Source: Algoriphagus aestuariicola (GTDB taxonomy: Bacteria; Bacteroidota; Bacteroidia; Cytophagales; Cyclobacteriaceae). From it: a stretch of DNA of 64,000 nt. The stretch covers positions 1,663,063 to 1,727,062 of the forward strand of contig NZ_JAFKCW010000001.1 in NCBI RefSeq assembly GCF_017254835.1, in the 5' to 3' direction. Shown here piece after piece: positions 8,305 through 17,202 of the stretch (positions are counted from its first letter, which is position 1; each line of letters begins with the position of its first letter). A program made the position numbers and the translations under genes. The notes beneath the pieces are model-generated. The model worked only from the letters and a program-made list of their open reading frames with translations, had not been told where the DNA came from and made no database searches.

Positions 8305-8700
8305 CGGCGTAGTTGATTTGTTGAGTTCAAGTTAATTCTTAGAATCCTAAATTCTGACGGCTTTCATCGAATATCGTTGGCTTCGCTCGTATCGGTTTAG
8401 ACCTTCGGAATCCCTAGCGCGAACAACAGCCTCTGATTCGATTTTATCCATTGTAGAAAATACTAACATATAACTCTCAGAAAATCAATACTTAGGGAGT
8501 TTATTTATGAGATGACACTGGAAGTGTTTTTCGGAGGATTATCCAGTTGAAATTTATTTAGTCATTTCGATTTGCATGGACTTTTTATTTTGGGTTAACT
8601 TACTCCAAGTAGAAACGCCCGAATAGCCCAATCGGAAAGGGCCGCCGCCCTTCCGGTTTTGACAATTGAGATTTTTCTTACCACCAAACCTATTAGGCCT
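8305..8700. other. Divergent intergenic region upstream of the amidoligase cluster
   Basis: 396 bases between the divergent 97-residue gene and the DUF2126 gene. No convincing gene is seen. It is AT-rich in the middle and must hold both promoters, though no full TTTG/TAnnTTTG pair was found. A strong GC-rich hairpin lies at 8633-8660, listed separately. Confidence 0.5.
8633..8660 (+). terminator. Leader hairpin with U-tract (attenuator or terminator-like)
   Basis: The arm CGGAAAGGGC (8633-8642) pairs with GCCCTTCCG (8647-8655), with one bulged A and a CGCC loop, and is followed by GTTTT. This is terminator-shaped on the plus strand and only 40 bases before the DUF2126 start. No plus-strand gene ends upstream, so it is more likely a leader structure than the end of a transcript. 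Confidence 0.45.
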
Positions 8701-11700
8701 ATGTCTATCCGAGTTGCTGTCAGGCATTATACCAAATATGAGTACGACCGTCACATCAGCCTCAGTCCACAGGTGATTCGCCTACGGCCCGCACCTCATT
8801 CCCGCACCCATATCAAAGGCTATTCCCTGAACGTAAAGCCGGAAAATCACTTTATCAACTGGCAGCAGGATCCGTTTGGCAACTATCTCGCCAGGATAGT
8901 GTTCCCGGACAAGGTGAAGTTTTTTGAGATTGACGTCGAGGTGATCGCCGATATGGTGGTGATCAACCCATTTGATTTTTTTGTGGAGGACTATGCCAGT
9001 GAATTTCCCTTCGTCTACGATGAGAGCGTTCGAAAGCAACTTGGTCCCTATCTGGAAATAGATGAATCAAGTCCGTTGTTGATGGCGATGGTGGACAAGG
9101 CCAAATCTCTTTCGAAAGAGGGGATCAGAACCGTAGACTACCTGGTAGCAATCAACCAGCTGATCCATAATGAACTGCGATACAATGTACGAATGGAGCC
9201 CGGTGTACAGTCTTGCGAGGAAACACTTGAATTAGGTTCAGGTTCTTGTAGGGATTTTGCATGGCTGCTAGTTCAAGTGTTACGGCACGTTGGGTTGGCA
9301 AGCAGATTTGCGTCGGGCTATCTGATACAGCTAAAGTCAGACGAAAAATCCCTTGACGGGCCGTCTGGGCCTGAGCAGGACTTTACCGACTTGCATGCTT
9401 GGGCGGAGGTTTTTGTTCCTGGTGCCGGATGGATTGGACTGGATTCGACCTCAGGTCTGTTTGCCGGAGAGGGGCACATTCCCTTGGCATGCACACCCAG
9501 TCCACAGGACGCGGCACCGATCACCGGGATGGCAGAGCCAGCGGAGACCAAGTTTTTCTTTGAAAACCAAGTGACGCGGATCAAGGAAAAGCCACGTGTG
9601 ACCAAACCTTATTCCGAAGAGCAATGGACTTCCATTTTGGCCGTGGGAGACAGAGTGGAGGAGGATCTAGTTGCCAATGACGTCCGCCTCACCATGGGTG
9701 GGGAACCGACTTTTGTTTCCGTAGACAATCAGGATGCCCCAGAATGGAATTCCACAGCGGACGGAGAACATAAGCGGAGTCTGGCAAATACGCTTTTTCA
9801 CAAACTCAAGGGAGAGTTTGGTAATGGCGCCTTGATGCAATACGGTCAGGGAAAATGGTATCCCGGAGAGCCTTTGCCTAGGTGGAAGCTTGCGTGTTAT
9901 TGGAGAAAGGATGGGAAGGCACTTTGGCATGACGATACGCTGATGGCCGATCTTTCGAAAGACTATAAGTTTACCAACGCACATGCGAAAGAATTTATGT
10001 CCGAATTGGTCAGTCAGTTGAGCGTAGATCCTAAAAATGTGACACCGCTTTTCGAGGATCCGTTTTATTTCATTTGGCAGGAAGGAAAAGTGCCTGTGAA
10101 CATTGATCCATTTCAATATGATCTCAAATCTCCTCTTGAAAGACAGAAACTCGCCGAACTCTTAAATGAAGGCTTGGATGAGGCGGTCGGATACTCCATT
10201 CCTCTGGAATGGGAATACCAAAGCGGGGTGTGGCAAAGTTGCCGTTGGAAATTCAGGAGGAACAATCTTTTTCTGGTTCCGGGTAATTCACCTGCCGGAC
10301 TGAGATTGCCACTGGATTCGATCGAAGCTGTCAAACCAGAAGACGAGCCCATACAGCCGGAAAACGATCTATTTGCCGAGGTTCGAGATTTGCCCGAATC
10401 TCTCAAGAATGTTTCAGAAAGAAAGCCGATCAATTCTGACCGCATATTCAAGACTTCTTTGGTGGTAGAAGTTAGACAAGGAAAACTTTTTGTTTTCTTC
10501 CCTCCGGTCTCGTATTTCGAGCACTACCTGGATTTGGTAAGTGCCGTGGAGCGAAGCGCCCAAAAGCTGAAATATCCCATCTTAATCGAAGGCTACGATC
10601 CACCTTCAGATAACAGGATTGAGAAATTGATGATTACACCGGATCCCGGAGTCATCGAAGTCAATGTGCAGCCAGCAAAAAGTTGGAGGGAGATCGTGTC
10701 AAATTATGACACTTTATATGAAAAGGCGCGCGAATCCCGATTGACCAGCGAGAAATTCAATGTAGACGGAAAGCACACGGGAACTGGCGGGGGCAACCAT
10801 ATCACGTTGGGTGGCTCTACCCCAGCGGAGAGCCCGCTGCTGCGTCGTCCCGATGTGCTAAAAAGCTTTATTACTTATTGGCAGCACCATCCCTCGCTTT
10901 CCTATCTTTTTTCTACCCAATTCATCGGACCAACCAGCCAAGCACCACGGGTGGATGAAGGGCGGGACGACCTGCTTTACGAGTTGGAGCTGGCTTTCCA
11001 ACAAGTGCCCAACGGCAAGGAAAATGAAGTTCCGTTTTGGCTGGTGGATAGGATTTTCAGGAATTTGCTAGTCGACATCACCGGCAACACCCATAGAGCC
11101 GAGTTTTGCATAGACAAGCTGTATTCACCTGACTCCAGCAGCGGACGCCTTGGGATTTTGGAGTTTAGAGGGTTTGACATGCCCCCACACTATCAGATGA
11201 GTATGGTGCAGCTGCTGCTTATCAGGTCTTTAATGAGTTGGTTTTGGAAGGAGCCCTATGACCATCAACTAGTCCGCTGGGGTACGTCCCTTCACGACAA
11301 GTTCCTGCTTCCCCATTATTGCCAAAAGGACATGCTCGATGTAGTCAATGATCTAAAGGGTGCGGGATATTCCTTTGACATTGCTTGGTTTGATCCCTTT
11401 TTCAGCTTCCGTTTTCCTTTTGTAGGAGAGTTGCAAGTTGATGATATCCATATTGATATGAAAATGGCTATTGAGCCGTGGCATGTATTGGGAGAGGAGA
11501 TGTCCAGCTCGGGTACTGCCCGTTTCGTGGATTCCTCCTTGGAACGTCTGCAGGTGAAAATCACCGGTTTGACGGAATCGCGCTATCATTTGCTTTGTAA
11601 TGGTTATCGCATTCCATTGAAAAATACCGGCGTCCAAGGAGAATTTGTCGCGGGAATACGGTACCGTGCCTGGCAGCCGCCATCCGCTCTGCACCCAACG

Positions 11701-12039
11701 ATAGGTGTCGATACCCCTTTGGTCATCGACCTGTATGACACCTGGACCAAGAAGTCTATTGCCGCTTGTCAGTACCATGTGGTGCATCCCGGCGGCAGAA
11801 GCTACGACACATTTCCCATCAACAGCTTTGAAGCCGAATCCAGACGAGTTGCCCGCTTTTTTGATTTTGGCCACAGCCTTGCTCCCCCCAAAACAGTTAT
11901 TGTGGCTGCGGACGGGGAGGGACAATCCAATAGATTTCTTTCCAAAGTCACAGTACAGCCTCACTACGAAGCTTCCGAAATAATAATCAACCCAGAATTT
12001 CCGCATACAATGGATCTCCGCCGGTATAAAAAAAGATGA
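8701..12039 (+). CDS. Transglutaminase-DUF2126 fusion protein (putative amidoligase)
   Basis: 1112 residues from ATG 8701. Codons upstream of it are not conserved in style, and MSIRVAVRHYTKYEYDR is the typical start of this family. Residues 1-~90 are a bacterial transglutaminase N-terminal domain, and ~150-270 the transglutaminase-like core with an intact triad: Cys183 (GSCRDFA), His232 (DLHAWAEV) and Asp248 (GLDSTSG). From ~320 to the end is DUF2126, which has been grouped with glutamine-synthetase-fold carboxylate-amine ligases. Its landmarks are VRLTMGGEPTFVS and TGTGGGNHITLGG. The length is normal for the family. It is first of three co-directional genes (next start 40 bases on). Known family context suggests peptide-bond formation and cleavage on an unknown peptide or small metabolite; the substrate is unproven. 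Confidence 0.93.
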   Translation: MSIRVAVRHYTKYEYDRHISLSPQVIRLRPAPHSRTHIKGYSLNVKPENHFINWQQDPFGNYLARIVFPDKVKFFEIDVEVIADMVVINPFDFFVEDYASEFPFVYDESVRKQLGPYLEIDESSPLLMAMVDKAKSLSKEGIRTVDYLVAINQLIHNELRYNVRMEPGVQSCEETLELGSGSCRDFAWLLVQVLRHVGLASRFASGYLIQLKSDEKSLDGPSGPEQDFTDLHAWAEVFVPGAGWIGLDSTSGLFAGEGHIPLACTPSPQDAAPITGMAEPAETKFFFENQVTRIKEKPRVTKPYSEEQWTSILAVGDRVEEDLVANDVRLTMGGEPTFVSVDNQDAPEWNSTADGEHKRSLANTLFHKLKGEFGNGALMQYGQGKWYPGEPLPRWKLACYWRKDGKALWHDDTLMADLSKDYKFTNAHAKEFMSELVSQLSVDPKNVTPLFEDPFYFIWQEGKVPVNIDPFQYDLKSPLERQKLAELLNEGLDEAVGYSIPLEWEYQSGVWQSCRWKFRRNNLFLVPGNSPAGLRLPLDSIEAVKPEDEPIQPENDLFAEVRDLPESLKNVSERKPINSDRIFKTSLVVEVRQGKLFVFFPPVSYFEHYLDLVSAVERSAQKLKYPILIEGYDPPSDNRIEKLMITPDPGVIEVNVQPAKSWREIVSNYDTLYEKARESRLTSEKFNVDGKHTGTGGGNHITLGGSTPAESPLLRRPDVLKSFITYWQHHPSLSYLFSTQFIGPTSQAPRVDEGRDDLLYELELAFQQVPNGKENEVPFWLVDRIFRNLLVDITGNTHRAEFCIDKLYSPDSSSGRLGILEFRGFDMPPHYQMSMVQLLLIRSLMSWFWKEPYDHQLVRWGTSLHDKFLLPHYCQKDMLDVVNDLKGAGYSFDIAWFDPFFSFRFPFVGELQVDDIHIDMKMAIEPWHVLGEEMSSSGTARFVDSSLERLQVKITGLTESRYHLLCNGYRIPLKNTGVQGEFVAGIRYRAWQPPSALHPTIGVDTPLVIDLYDTWTKKSIAACQYHVVHPGGRSYDTFPINSFEAESRRVARFFDFGHSLAPPKTVIVAADGEGQSNRFLSKVTVQPHYEASEIIINPEFPHTMDLRRYKKR

Positions 12040-12079
12040 TTCTGTATTATATCCCGATCCATGCTATCAATTTTGAGAT

Positions 12080-14620
12080 ATGATAGACTCTTATCTTATT
12101 GAAAAGATGTTCAATAATGCGCCCTTTCTTGATGAAATGGCGACTGACCAAGGCAAAATATACCCCCACTGGGAACGCCTGGCAAAATACTACGACCAAA
12201 TCGGCCGCGAGCGGATGGGGCAGTTTCACGAGGAAGTGGGACGGCAGCTGCGTGAAAACGGAGTAACCTATAACGTGTATGGGGATCCTAACGGAATGAA
12301 CCGTCCTTGGATACTCGATCCCGTACCCATGGTTTTCAGCTCCGACGAATGGGAAGGAATTGAAAAAGGATTGGTTCAAAGAACAAATCTTTTGAACTTG
12401 GTTCTGAGTGATTTATATGGCGATCAAAGTCTGATTAAGGAAGGATTAATTCCCTTTGAACTGGTCTACAATCACAAAGGCTTTCTCAGACAGGCCCATA
12501 ATATCAAGCTGGATGGTGACCAGCAGTTGATCCAATACTCTTCCGATTTGGCGCGGGGTCCAGACGGCAAAATGTGGGTATTGCATGACCGTACGGATGC
12601 ACCCTCGGGGGCCGGATATACCTTTGAAAACAGGGCAGCGATGACGCGTGTTTTTCCCGAGCTGATTCGGGAAAACCACGTCAGGAAGATCACTTCCTAT
12701 TATCAGACATTCAAAAACACCCTCAGCAACCTTACCACGAACAACAAGGAAAATCCCAGGATAGCCCTCCTTTCCCCCGGACCCACGAATGAGACCTTCT
12801 TTGAGCATGCCTACATCTCTTCTTTTATGGGATTTACCTTGGCATTTGGGGAAGATCTTACAGTAAGCGATGGCTATGTTTGGCTGAAGACTATCAAAGG
12901 CCTTGAGAAAGTAGATGTGCTGATCCGCCGAGTCGATGATGTATTCTGTGATCCTCTGGAATTCAGAAGCGACTCCCACCTAGGCGTGGTGGGCCTGATG
13001 GAAGCCGTCAGGCAGAAGAAGGTGCTAGTCATCAACCCACTCGGCTCTCGGGTGCTTGAAAATCCCGGCCTGATGGCTTTCCTACCCAAACTGTGCCGAC
13101 ACCTGCTCGGAGAGGATCTGGAGATCCCTTCCGTGGCCACTTGGTGGTGCGGCCAGCCTTTGGAACTCAGCTATGTATTTGAAAATATAGAGTCGCTCGT
13201 TATTCGTAACATCTACCGCGGCACCAACAATAAATCTGTGTTCGGGGGCAGCCTTTCAAAAGCTGAGCTCGATTTGTTGAAGCGGGAGATCCGACGAAAT
13301 CCTTACCTATTCGTTGGGCAGGAGATGGTGGAGTTTTCTACGACACCCGCTTGGATCAATAATTCCTTGGAGGCCAGAAATGCGGTTTTCAGAAGTTATG
13401 TGGTCGCGGACTCCGAAAACAAGGACTACAAAGTCATGCCAGGCGGTTTATCCAGAAGCTCTCCCGAGAAAGGGGCTTTCTTGGTTTCCAACCAAACGGG
13501 AGGGATCAGCAAGGACACCTGGGTACTGGGAAAACCCAAAGAAGCAGGAGCTTTGCCAGTAAAGGCGATCAGTATTCAACCTTTGGTTCGCAATGTGCTT
13601 CCCAGTAGGACTGGCGAACGCTTGTTCTGGCTTGGGAGATATCTAGAGCGGTCTGCCTATACCGTACGACTGATGCGAATGGCCTTGCTTTCTTACAATG
13701 AGGCGGACGAGGATATCCATATCCAGGAAAATCCCGTTTTGAACACGCTGCTTCAAACCCTGACAGCAGTGACTGGCACGTTTCCTGGGTTCAGCGAAAA
13801 ATCCATCCTCAAAAACCCGGAACCGGAACTTATTGCCTTGGTGCGGGACGTGGAAAAGTCGGGGAGCTTGGCCTATTCGATTCAAAGCTTTTTGGGCAAT
13901 GCCTATGCGGTGCGGGACAGGTTGAGTCTAGACACCTGGAGGATATTGGACAGCATTTCGGAGGAGCTTAACAAGATGAGGCTTTCGGTGACTACCATTC
14001 AGCAGGCTTATCACAGTTTGGATAGCATGATCGTGAAGTTGATGGCCTTTTATGGACTGAATATCGACAACATGACCCGTGAACCGACCTGGCATCTTTT
14101 GAATATCGGACGCTTCATTGAGTCCGCCGTAAACAACTGTACCATTCTTCGAGGTATGTTGAGCAAGTCATTTGACCAAGAATCCAACAAAGAACTGATG
14201 GAAGACACGCTGCGCTGCAACGAGAGCTTGGTGACTTACCGCTACCGCTACCGATCTAACCTCGAAATGAATGGTGTGCTATCCCTGTTGATGCTCCACG
14301 AGGACAATCCCAGAGCGCTGATCTACCAGTTGCTGGAAATTGACCAGCATTTAAGGACCCTCCCCAACGACGGAGATGGGGAGCTGTTTGGAGCGGAGCG
14401 AAAAAAGCTGTTGGAGGCCATCACCAAGATCAGGCTTTGCGATATAGACAGACTAGCCGAAGCAGAACCTGCAACTCGGGAGTTTCTAGCCTTGACCGCA
14501 TTTTTGGATGAGATCGTCGACTTGTTGCACGAAACCTCCGATGTGGTCTATGAGAAGTATTTCAGTCATACCGGTAGCAGTTATCGAATGATGCGAACTG
14601 CCGTAATCCCAGAAATATGA
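12080..14620 (+). CDS. Circularly permuted ATP-grasp / alpha-E domain protein
   Basis: 846 residues. Residues ~75-480 match the circularly permuted ATP-grasp type 2 domain (NLVLSDLYGDQSLI, TYNVYGDPNG, then GLIPFELVY), expected to form a carboxylate-amine bond using ATP. From ~510 is the all-helical alpha-E domain, opening with GERLFWLGRYLERSAY and rich in Arg/Glu helices to the C-terminus. This pairing is the usual partner of transglutaminase-like peptidases, and together they are predicted to make and process peptide-like conjugates. The stop overlaps the next start by four bases (ATGA), so the ligase and the second transglutaminase are translationally coupled. Length and domain order are complete. 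The product is unknown. Confidence 0.93.
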   Translation: MIDSYLIEKMFNNAPFLDEMATDQGKIYPHWERLAKYYDQIGRERMGQFHEEVGRQLRENGVTYNVYGDPNGMNRPWILDPVPMVFSSDEWEGIEKGLVQRTNLLNLVLSDLYGDQSLIKEGLIPFELVYNHKGFLRQAHNIKLDGDQQLIQYSSDLARGPDGKMWVLHDRTDAPSGAGYTFENRAAMTRVFPELIRENHVRKITSYYQTFKNTLSNLTTNNKENPRIALLSPGPTNETFFEHAYISSFMGFTLAFGEDLTVSDGYVWLKTIKGLEKVDVLIRRVDDVFCDPLEFRSDSHLGVVGLMEAVRQKKVLVINPLGSRVLENPGLMAFLPKLCRHLLGEDLEIPSVATWWCGQPLELSYVFENIESLVIRNIYRGTNNKSVFGGSLSKAELDLLKREIRRNPYLFVGQEMVEFSTTPAWINNSLEARNAVFRSYVVADSENKDYKVMPGGLSRSSPEKGAFLVSNQTGGISKDTWVLGKPKEAGALPVKAISIQPLVRNVLPSRTGERLFWLGRYLERSAYTVRLMRMALLSYNEADEDIHIQENPVLNTLLQTLTAVTGTFPGFSEKSILKNPEPELIALVRDVEKSGSLAYSIQSFLGNAYAVRDRLSLDTWRILDSISEELNKMRLSVTTIQQAYHSLDSMIVKLMAFYGLNIDNMTREPTWHLLNIGRFIESAVNNCTILRGMLSKSFDQESNKELMEDTLRCNESLVTYRYRYRSNLEMNGVLSLLMLHEDNPRALIYQLLEIDQHLRTLPNDGDGELFGAERKKLLEAITKIRLCDIDRLAEAEPATREFLALTAFLDEIVDLLHETSDVVYEKYFSHTGSSYRMMRTAVIPEI

Positions 14621-15510
14621 GATATCGCGTCATCCATGTCACCAAGTACATCTATGAGGTCCCGGCTATGCTCTGCCACAACCTTATGTTTCAAATTCCC
14701 CAAGATCTCCCTTTTCAGGCAGTGGAAGACTACACTTGTGAAATCAGCCCCAAGCCAAGCTTCGAAGCTGACCGAAGCGATTTCTTTGGCAACAGGTATC
14801 GCTACTTTTCCGTGGAGCGAATGCATAAAATGCTGACCGTAACATCGAAGAGTACGCTTGAGCTTGTCGCTCCAGCCTGGGAAAGCGCTGATCCGAAAGC
14901 TACCATGCATTGGGAATTGGTGGTCGAATGGCTTCACTCCACCGCCGCGTCCAGCGAGATTCGGCAGTTTTACCTCGAATCCCATCATGTGCAGTTCATT
15001 GATGGCATCCGAGAGTATGCGCTCAAATCCTTTTTGCCTGGCCGCCCCATCATGGAAGCCATGCTCGACTTGAATACCAGGATCTTCAAAGATTTTGCAT
15101 TTACGCCAGGCTTCACGGACATCAGCACCCCCCTAGAGAAGGTGTTTGAGCACAAAAAGGGAGTCTGCCAGGATTTTGCCCATTTTTCTCTTGCCTGTCT
15201 GCGCTCCTTGGGCCTTTCTGCCAGGTATGTCAGTGGCTATATAGAGACTTTTCCACCTCCGGGAAAACCCAAGCTCGTAGGCTCGGATGCTTCCCATGCA
15301 TGGATAGCCCTCTATATTCCGGGCTTGGAGTGGGTGGAATTTGATGCGACCAACAATCTATTGGTGGGTGACAAGCATATCCGCGTGGCGGTCGGGAGGG
15401 ACTTTTCAGACGTGACACCACTGAAAGGAATCGTGTTTGCTGGTAAGGAACAGGAAATGAAAGTCAGTGTGGATGTCCAGGCACTAGATGAAGAGGAAGT
15501 GGACAGCTAG
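14617..15510 (+). CDS. Transglutaminase family protein (cysteine peptidase-like)
   Basis: 297 residues. The N-terminal bacterial transglutaminase domain covers ~1-85 (MRYRVIHVTKYIYEVPA), and the core ~150-260 keeps all catalytic residues: Cys184 (KGVCQDFAH), His227 (ASHAWIALY) and Asp243 (EFDATNN). No signal peptide is seen, so it should be cytosolic like the ligase with which it overlaps by four bases. It lacks the DUF2126 extension of the first gene, so the cluster contains two transglutaminase-type enzymes of different architecture. In related clusters this enzyme is predicted to cleave or transfer the amide bonds made by the ATP-grasp ligase. No terminator hairpin is evident downstream. 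Confidence 0.93.
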   Translation: MRYRVIHVTKYIYEVPAMLCHNLMFQIPQDLPFQAVEDYTCEISPKPSFEADRSDFFGNRYRYFSVERMHKMLTVTSKSTLELVAPAWESADPKATMHWELVVEWLHSTAASSEIRQFYLESHHVQFIDGIREYALKSFLPGRPIMEAMLDLNTRIFKDFAFTPGFTDISTPLEKVFEHKKGVCQDFAHFSLACLRSLGLSARYVSGYIETFPPPGKPKLVGSDASHAWIALYIPGLEWVEFDATNNLLVGDKHIRVAVGRDFSDVTPLKGIVFAGKEQEMKVSVDVQALDEEEVDS

Positions 15511-15749
15511 TAAGTGGCATTGAGAGGTCTATTGAAAGAATCATTAGCGCATGCGTGCCAGTCTTCTATAAAAATCAGAGAAGTATCGAAAGAGTCTTTA
15601 ATCCAAAAACGTATTGGATCCTGTAAACGCCGCCTCGAGGAGTGTGAACACCTGTTGGATTGGGCATGACGCAGACTCTGGGGGAATCCTATGGTAGATT
15701 TGCTGAACCTAAATGCGGGGAAGAAAGGACGGCTGAAGTCAAATTTAAA

Positions 15750-16928
15750 CTATTGGGGATATTCTGATACGAGCTTGTGGATTTTCCCATCGAAACCACA
15801 AAGGAAAAGCTCTCCTGCTTCGTCAATTCCAAACGATGAGACGTTAAAGTTTGCGTCGGCAATTTCAAGGTTTACGGGAGATTGTGGATCGGAAACATCG
15901 AGGCTCCACACCCGTCCTGAAGCAAAATCGGCATAGATGTATCGGCCAATTAAGCCTCTTAGTTGGGTGCCTCGATAGACAAAACCACCCGTGACTGAAA
16001 CTCCTTGGGATCTCTCATATTCCCATACTGCTGGTTCTAAAGATCCCAGATCACAATTCGCTGACCTGAAGCAATGGTTTCCTTCGGCGATGTTCCATCC
16101 ATAGTTGCCACCCTTGACGATAATGTCAATTTCTTCGTAGCTGTTTTGTCCCACGTCTCCAGTCCAAAGCTTGCCCGTTTCGGAGTCAAAGCTAAATCTC
16201 CATGGATTTCGGAGGCCAAAGGCGTAGATTTCTTCAGCATATCCTTCTGAATTGTTCGCAAAGGGGTTGTCTGGTGGTATGTCGTAGTTTTTTGTCCCTT
16301 CTGCCTTGTCCACGTCTATCCGCAAGATACTGCCCAATAATGTCTTCAAATTCTGTCCGTTCCCTTCGGGATCGCCACCGCTGCCTCCATCTCCGACGGC
16401 AATGTAGAGATATCCGTCTGGACCAAAGGCCAGCTGACCGCCGTTGTGATTGGAGTAGGGTTGGGGGATCTCCAGCAGAACCTGCTCCGAGCTCAGGTCA
16501 GCTTTGTTGGCATCCGAGGATACCCGAAATCTGGAAATTACAGTTCTGTTGGGATTGGATGCCGTGTAGTTCAGATAGAAAAAGCCGTTTGATTGATAGT
16601 TTGGGTGAAAGGCCAAGCCGAGCAATCCCTCTTCGTTACCCTGGTCATCCACTTGGCTTTCTATGTCAAGGAAGGTGGTTTTTTCCGCGGTTTGCATCTC
16701 GTTTTTGAAAACGGAAATGACGCCCCGTTGCTCTATGACAAATACGCGATTGGAGCCGTCACCAGCGTTTTGCAGGTCGACAGGCCTGTTGAAACTCAGC
16801 TGCGGGAAGGCTTCGGTTAACTGATAGCTAGCGGGAGAAGGTGGGTCCGTGGGGTCGTTTTGGGCACAGGCTCCTGCCGTGGCAGCCAAGAAAAGTAATA
16901 ACAAGGGAGTGAATGGAGTTAATTTCAT
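15750..16928 (-). CDS. PQQ-type glucose/sorbosone dehydrogenase lipoprotein
   Basis: 392 residues with a lipoprotein signal ending at Cys21 (ATAGAC). The rest is one glucose/sorbosone dehydrogenase beta-propeller: FNRPVDLQNAGDGSNRVFV, the LLGLAFHPNY strand, then YSNHNGGQLAFGPDGYLYI with the conserved His/Asn region, VGDGGSGGDP, LRNPWRFSFD, WTGDVGQNSYEEI and a late GGFVYRG strand. Members oxidise aldose sugars in the periplasm, usually with PQQ bound to the propeller. No PQQ-synthesis genes are in the window, so the organism may import PQQ, or the enzyme may be inactive as a dehydrogenase. It converges with the amidoligase cluster and appears monocistronic. Confidence 0.9.
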   Translation of the reverse strand: MKLTPFTPLLLLFLAATAGACAQNDPTDPPSPASYQLTEAFPQLSFNRPVDLQNAGDGSNRVFVIEQRGVISVFKNEMQTAEKTTFLDIESQVDDQGNEEGLLGLAFHPNYQSNGFFYLNYTASNPNRTVISRFRVSSDANKADLSSEQVLLEIPQPYSNHNGGQLAFGPDGYLYIAVGDGGSGGDPEGNGQNLKTLLGSILRIDVDKAEGTKNYDIPPDNPFANNSEGYAEEIYAFGLRNPWRFSFDSETGKLWTGDVGQNSYEEIDIIVKGGNYGWNIAEGNHCFRSANCDLGSLEPAVWEYERSQGVSVTGGFVYRGTQLRGLIGRYIYADFASGRVWSLDVSDPQSPVNLEIADANFNVSSFGIDEAGELFLCGFDGKIHKLVSEYPQ

Positions 16929-17142
16929 AGCGACATTAGGATGGCCAAAAAGAATGTTCCCACAGACAGTTGATTCATGTTGAGAGGTTTTATGCTGAGC
17001 ATATACGCTATAACGACCTTTTTTGGATGCTGGTTTAAGCTAACGGTGTTATCTGAGACTCAATGGGTGTAGTTGGCAAAAGTGATTCAGTTTACTTTGT
17101 TGAGGAAAATCGAAAGCGCGCTAGTAGACTGATAGCGAGGTA

Positions 17143-17172
17143 AAGCGGATGGCGCTCATTGGCTATCCGCTT
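17143..17172 (-). terminator. Possible transcription terminator of the TPR lipoprotein gene
   Basis: AAGCGGAT at 17143-17150 and ATCCGCTT at 17165-17172 form an 8-base inverted repeat, extended by partly paired GG/CC bases, 30 bases past the TPR gene stop. There is no strong U-tract after it, so termination is only plausible. Confidence 0.3.
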
Positions 17173-17202
17173 GGTTCGCTGCCAAATTGAGTTTTATCAA
17201 TG

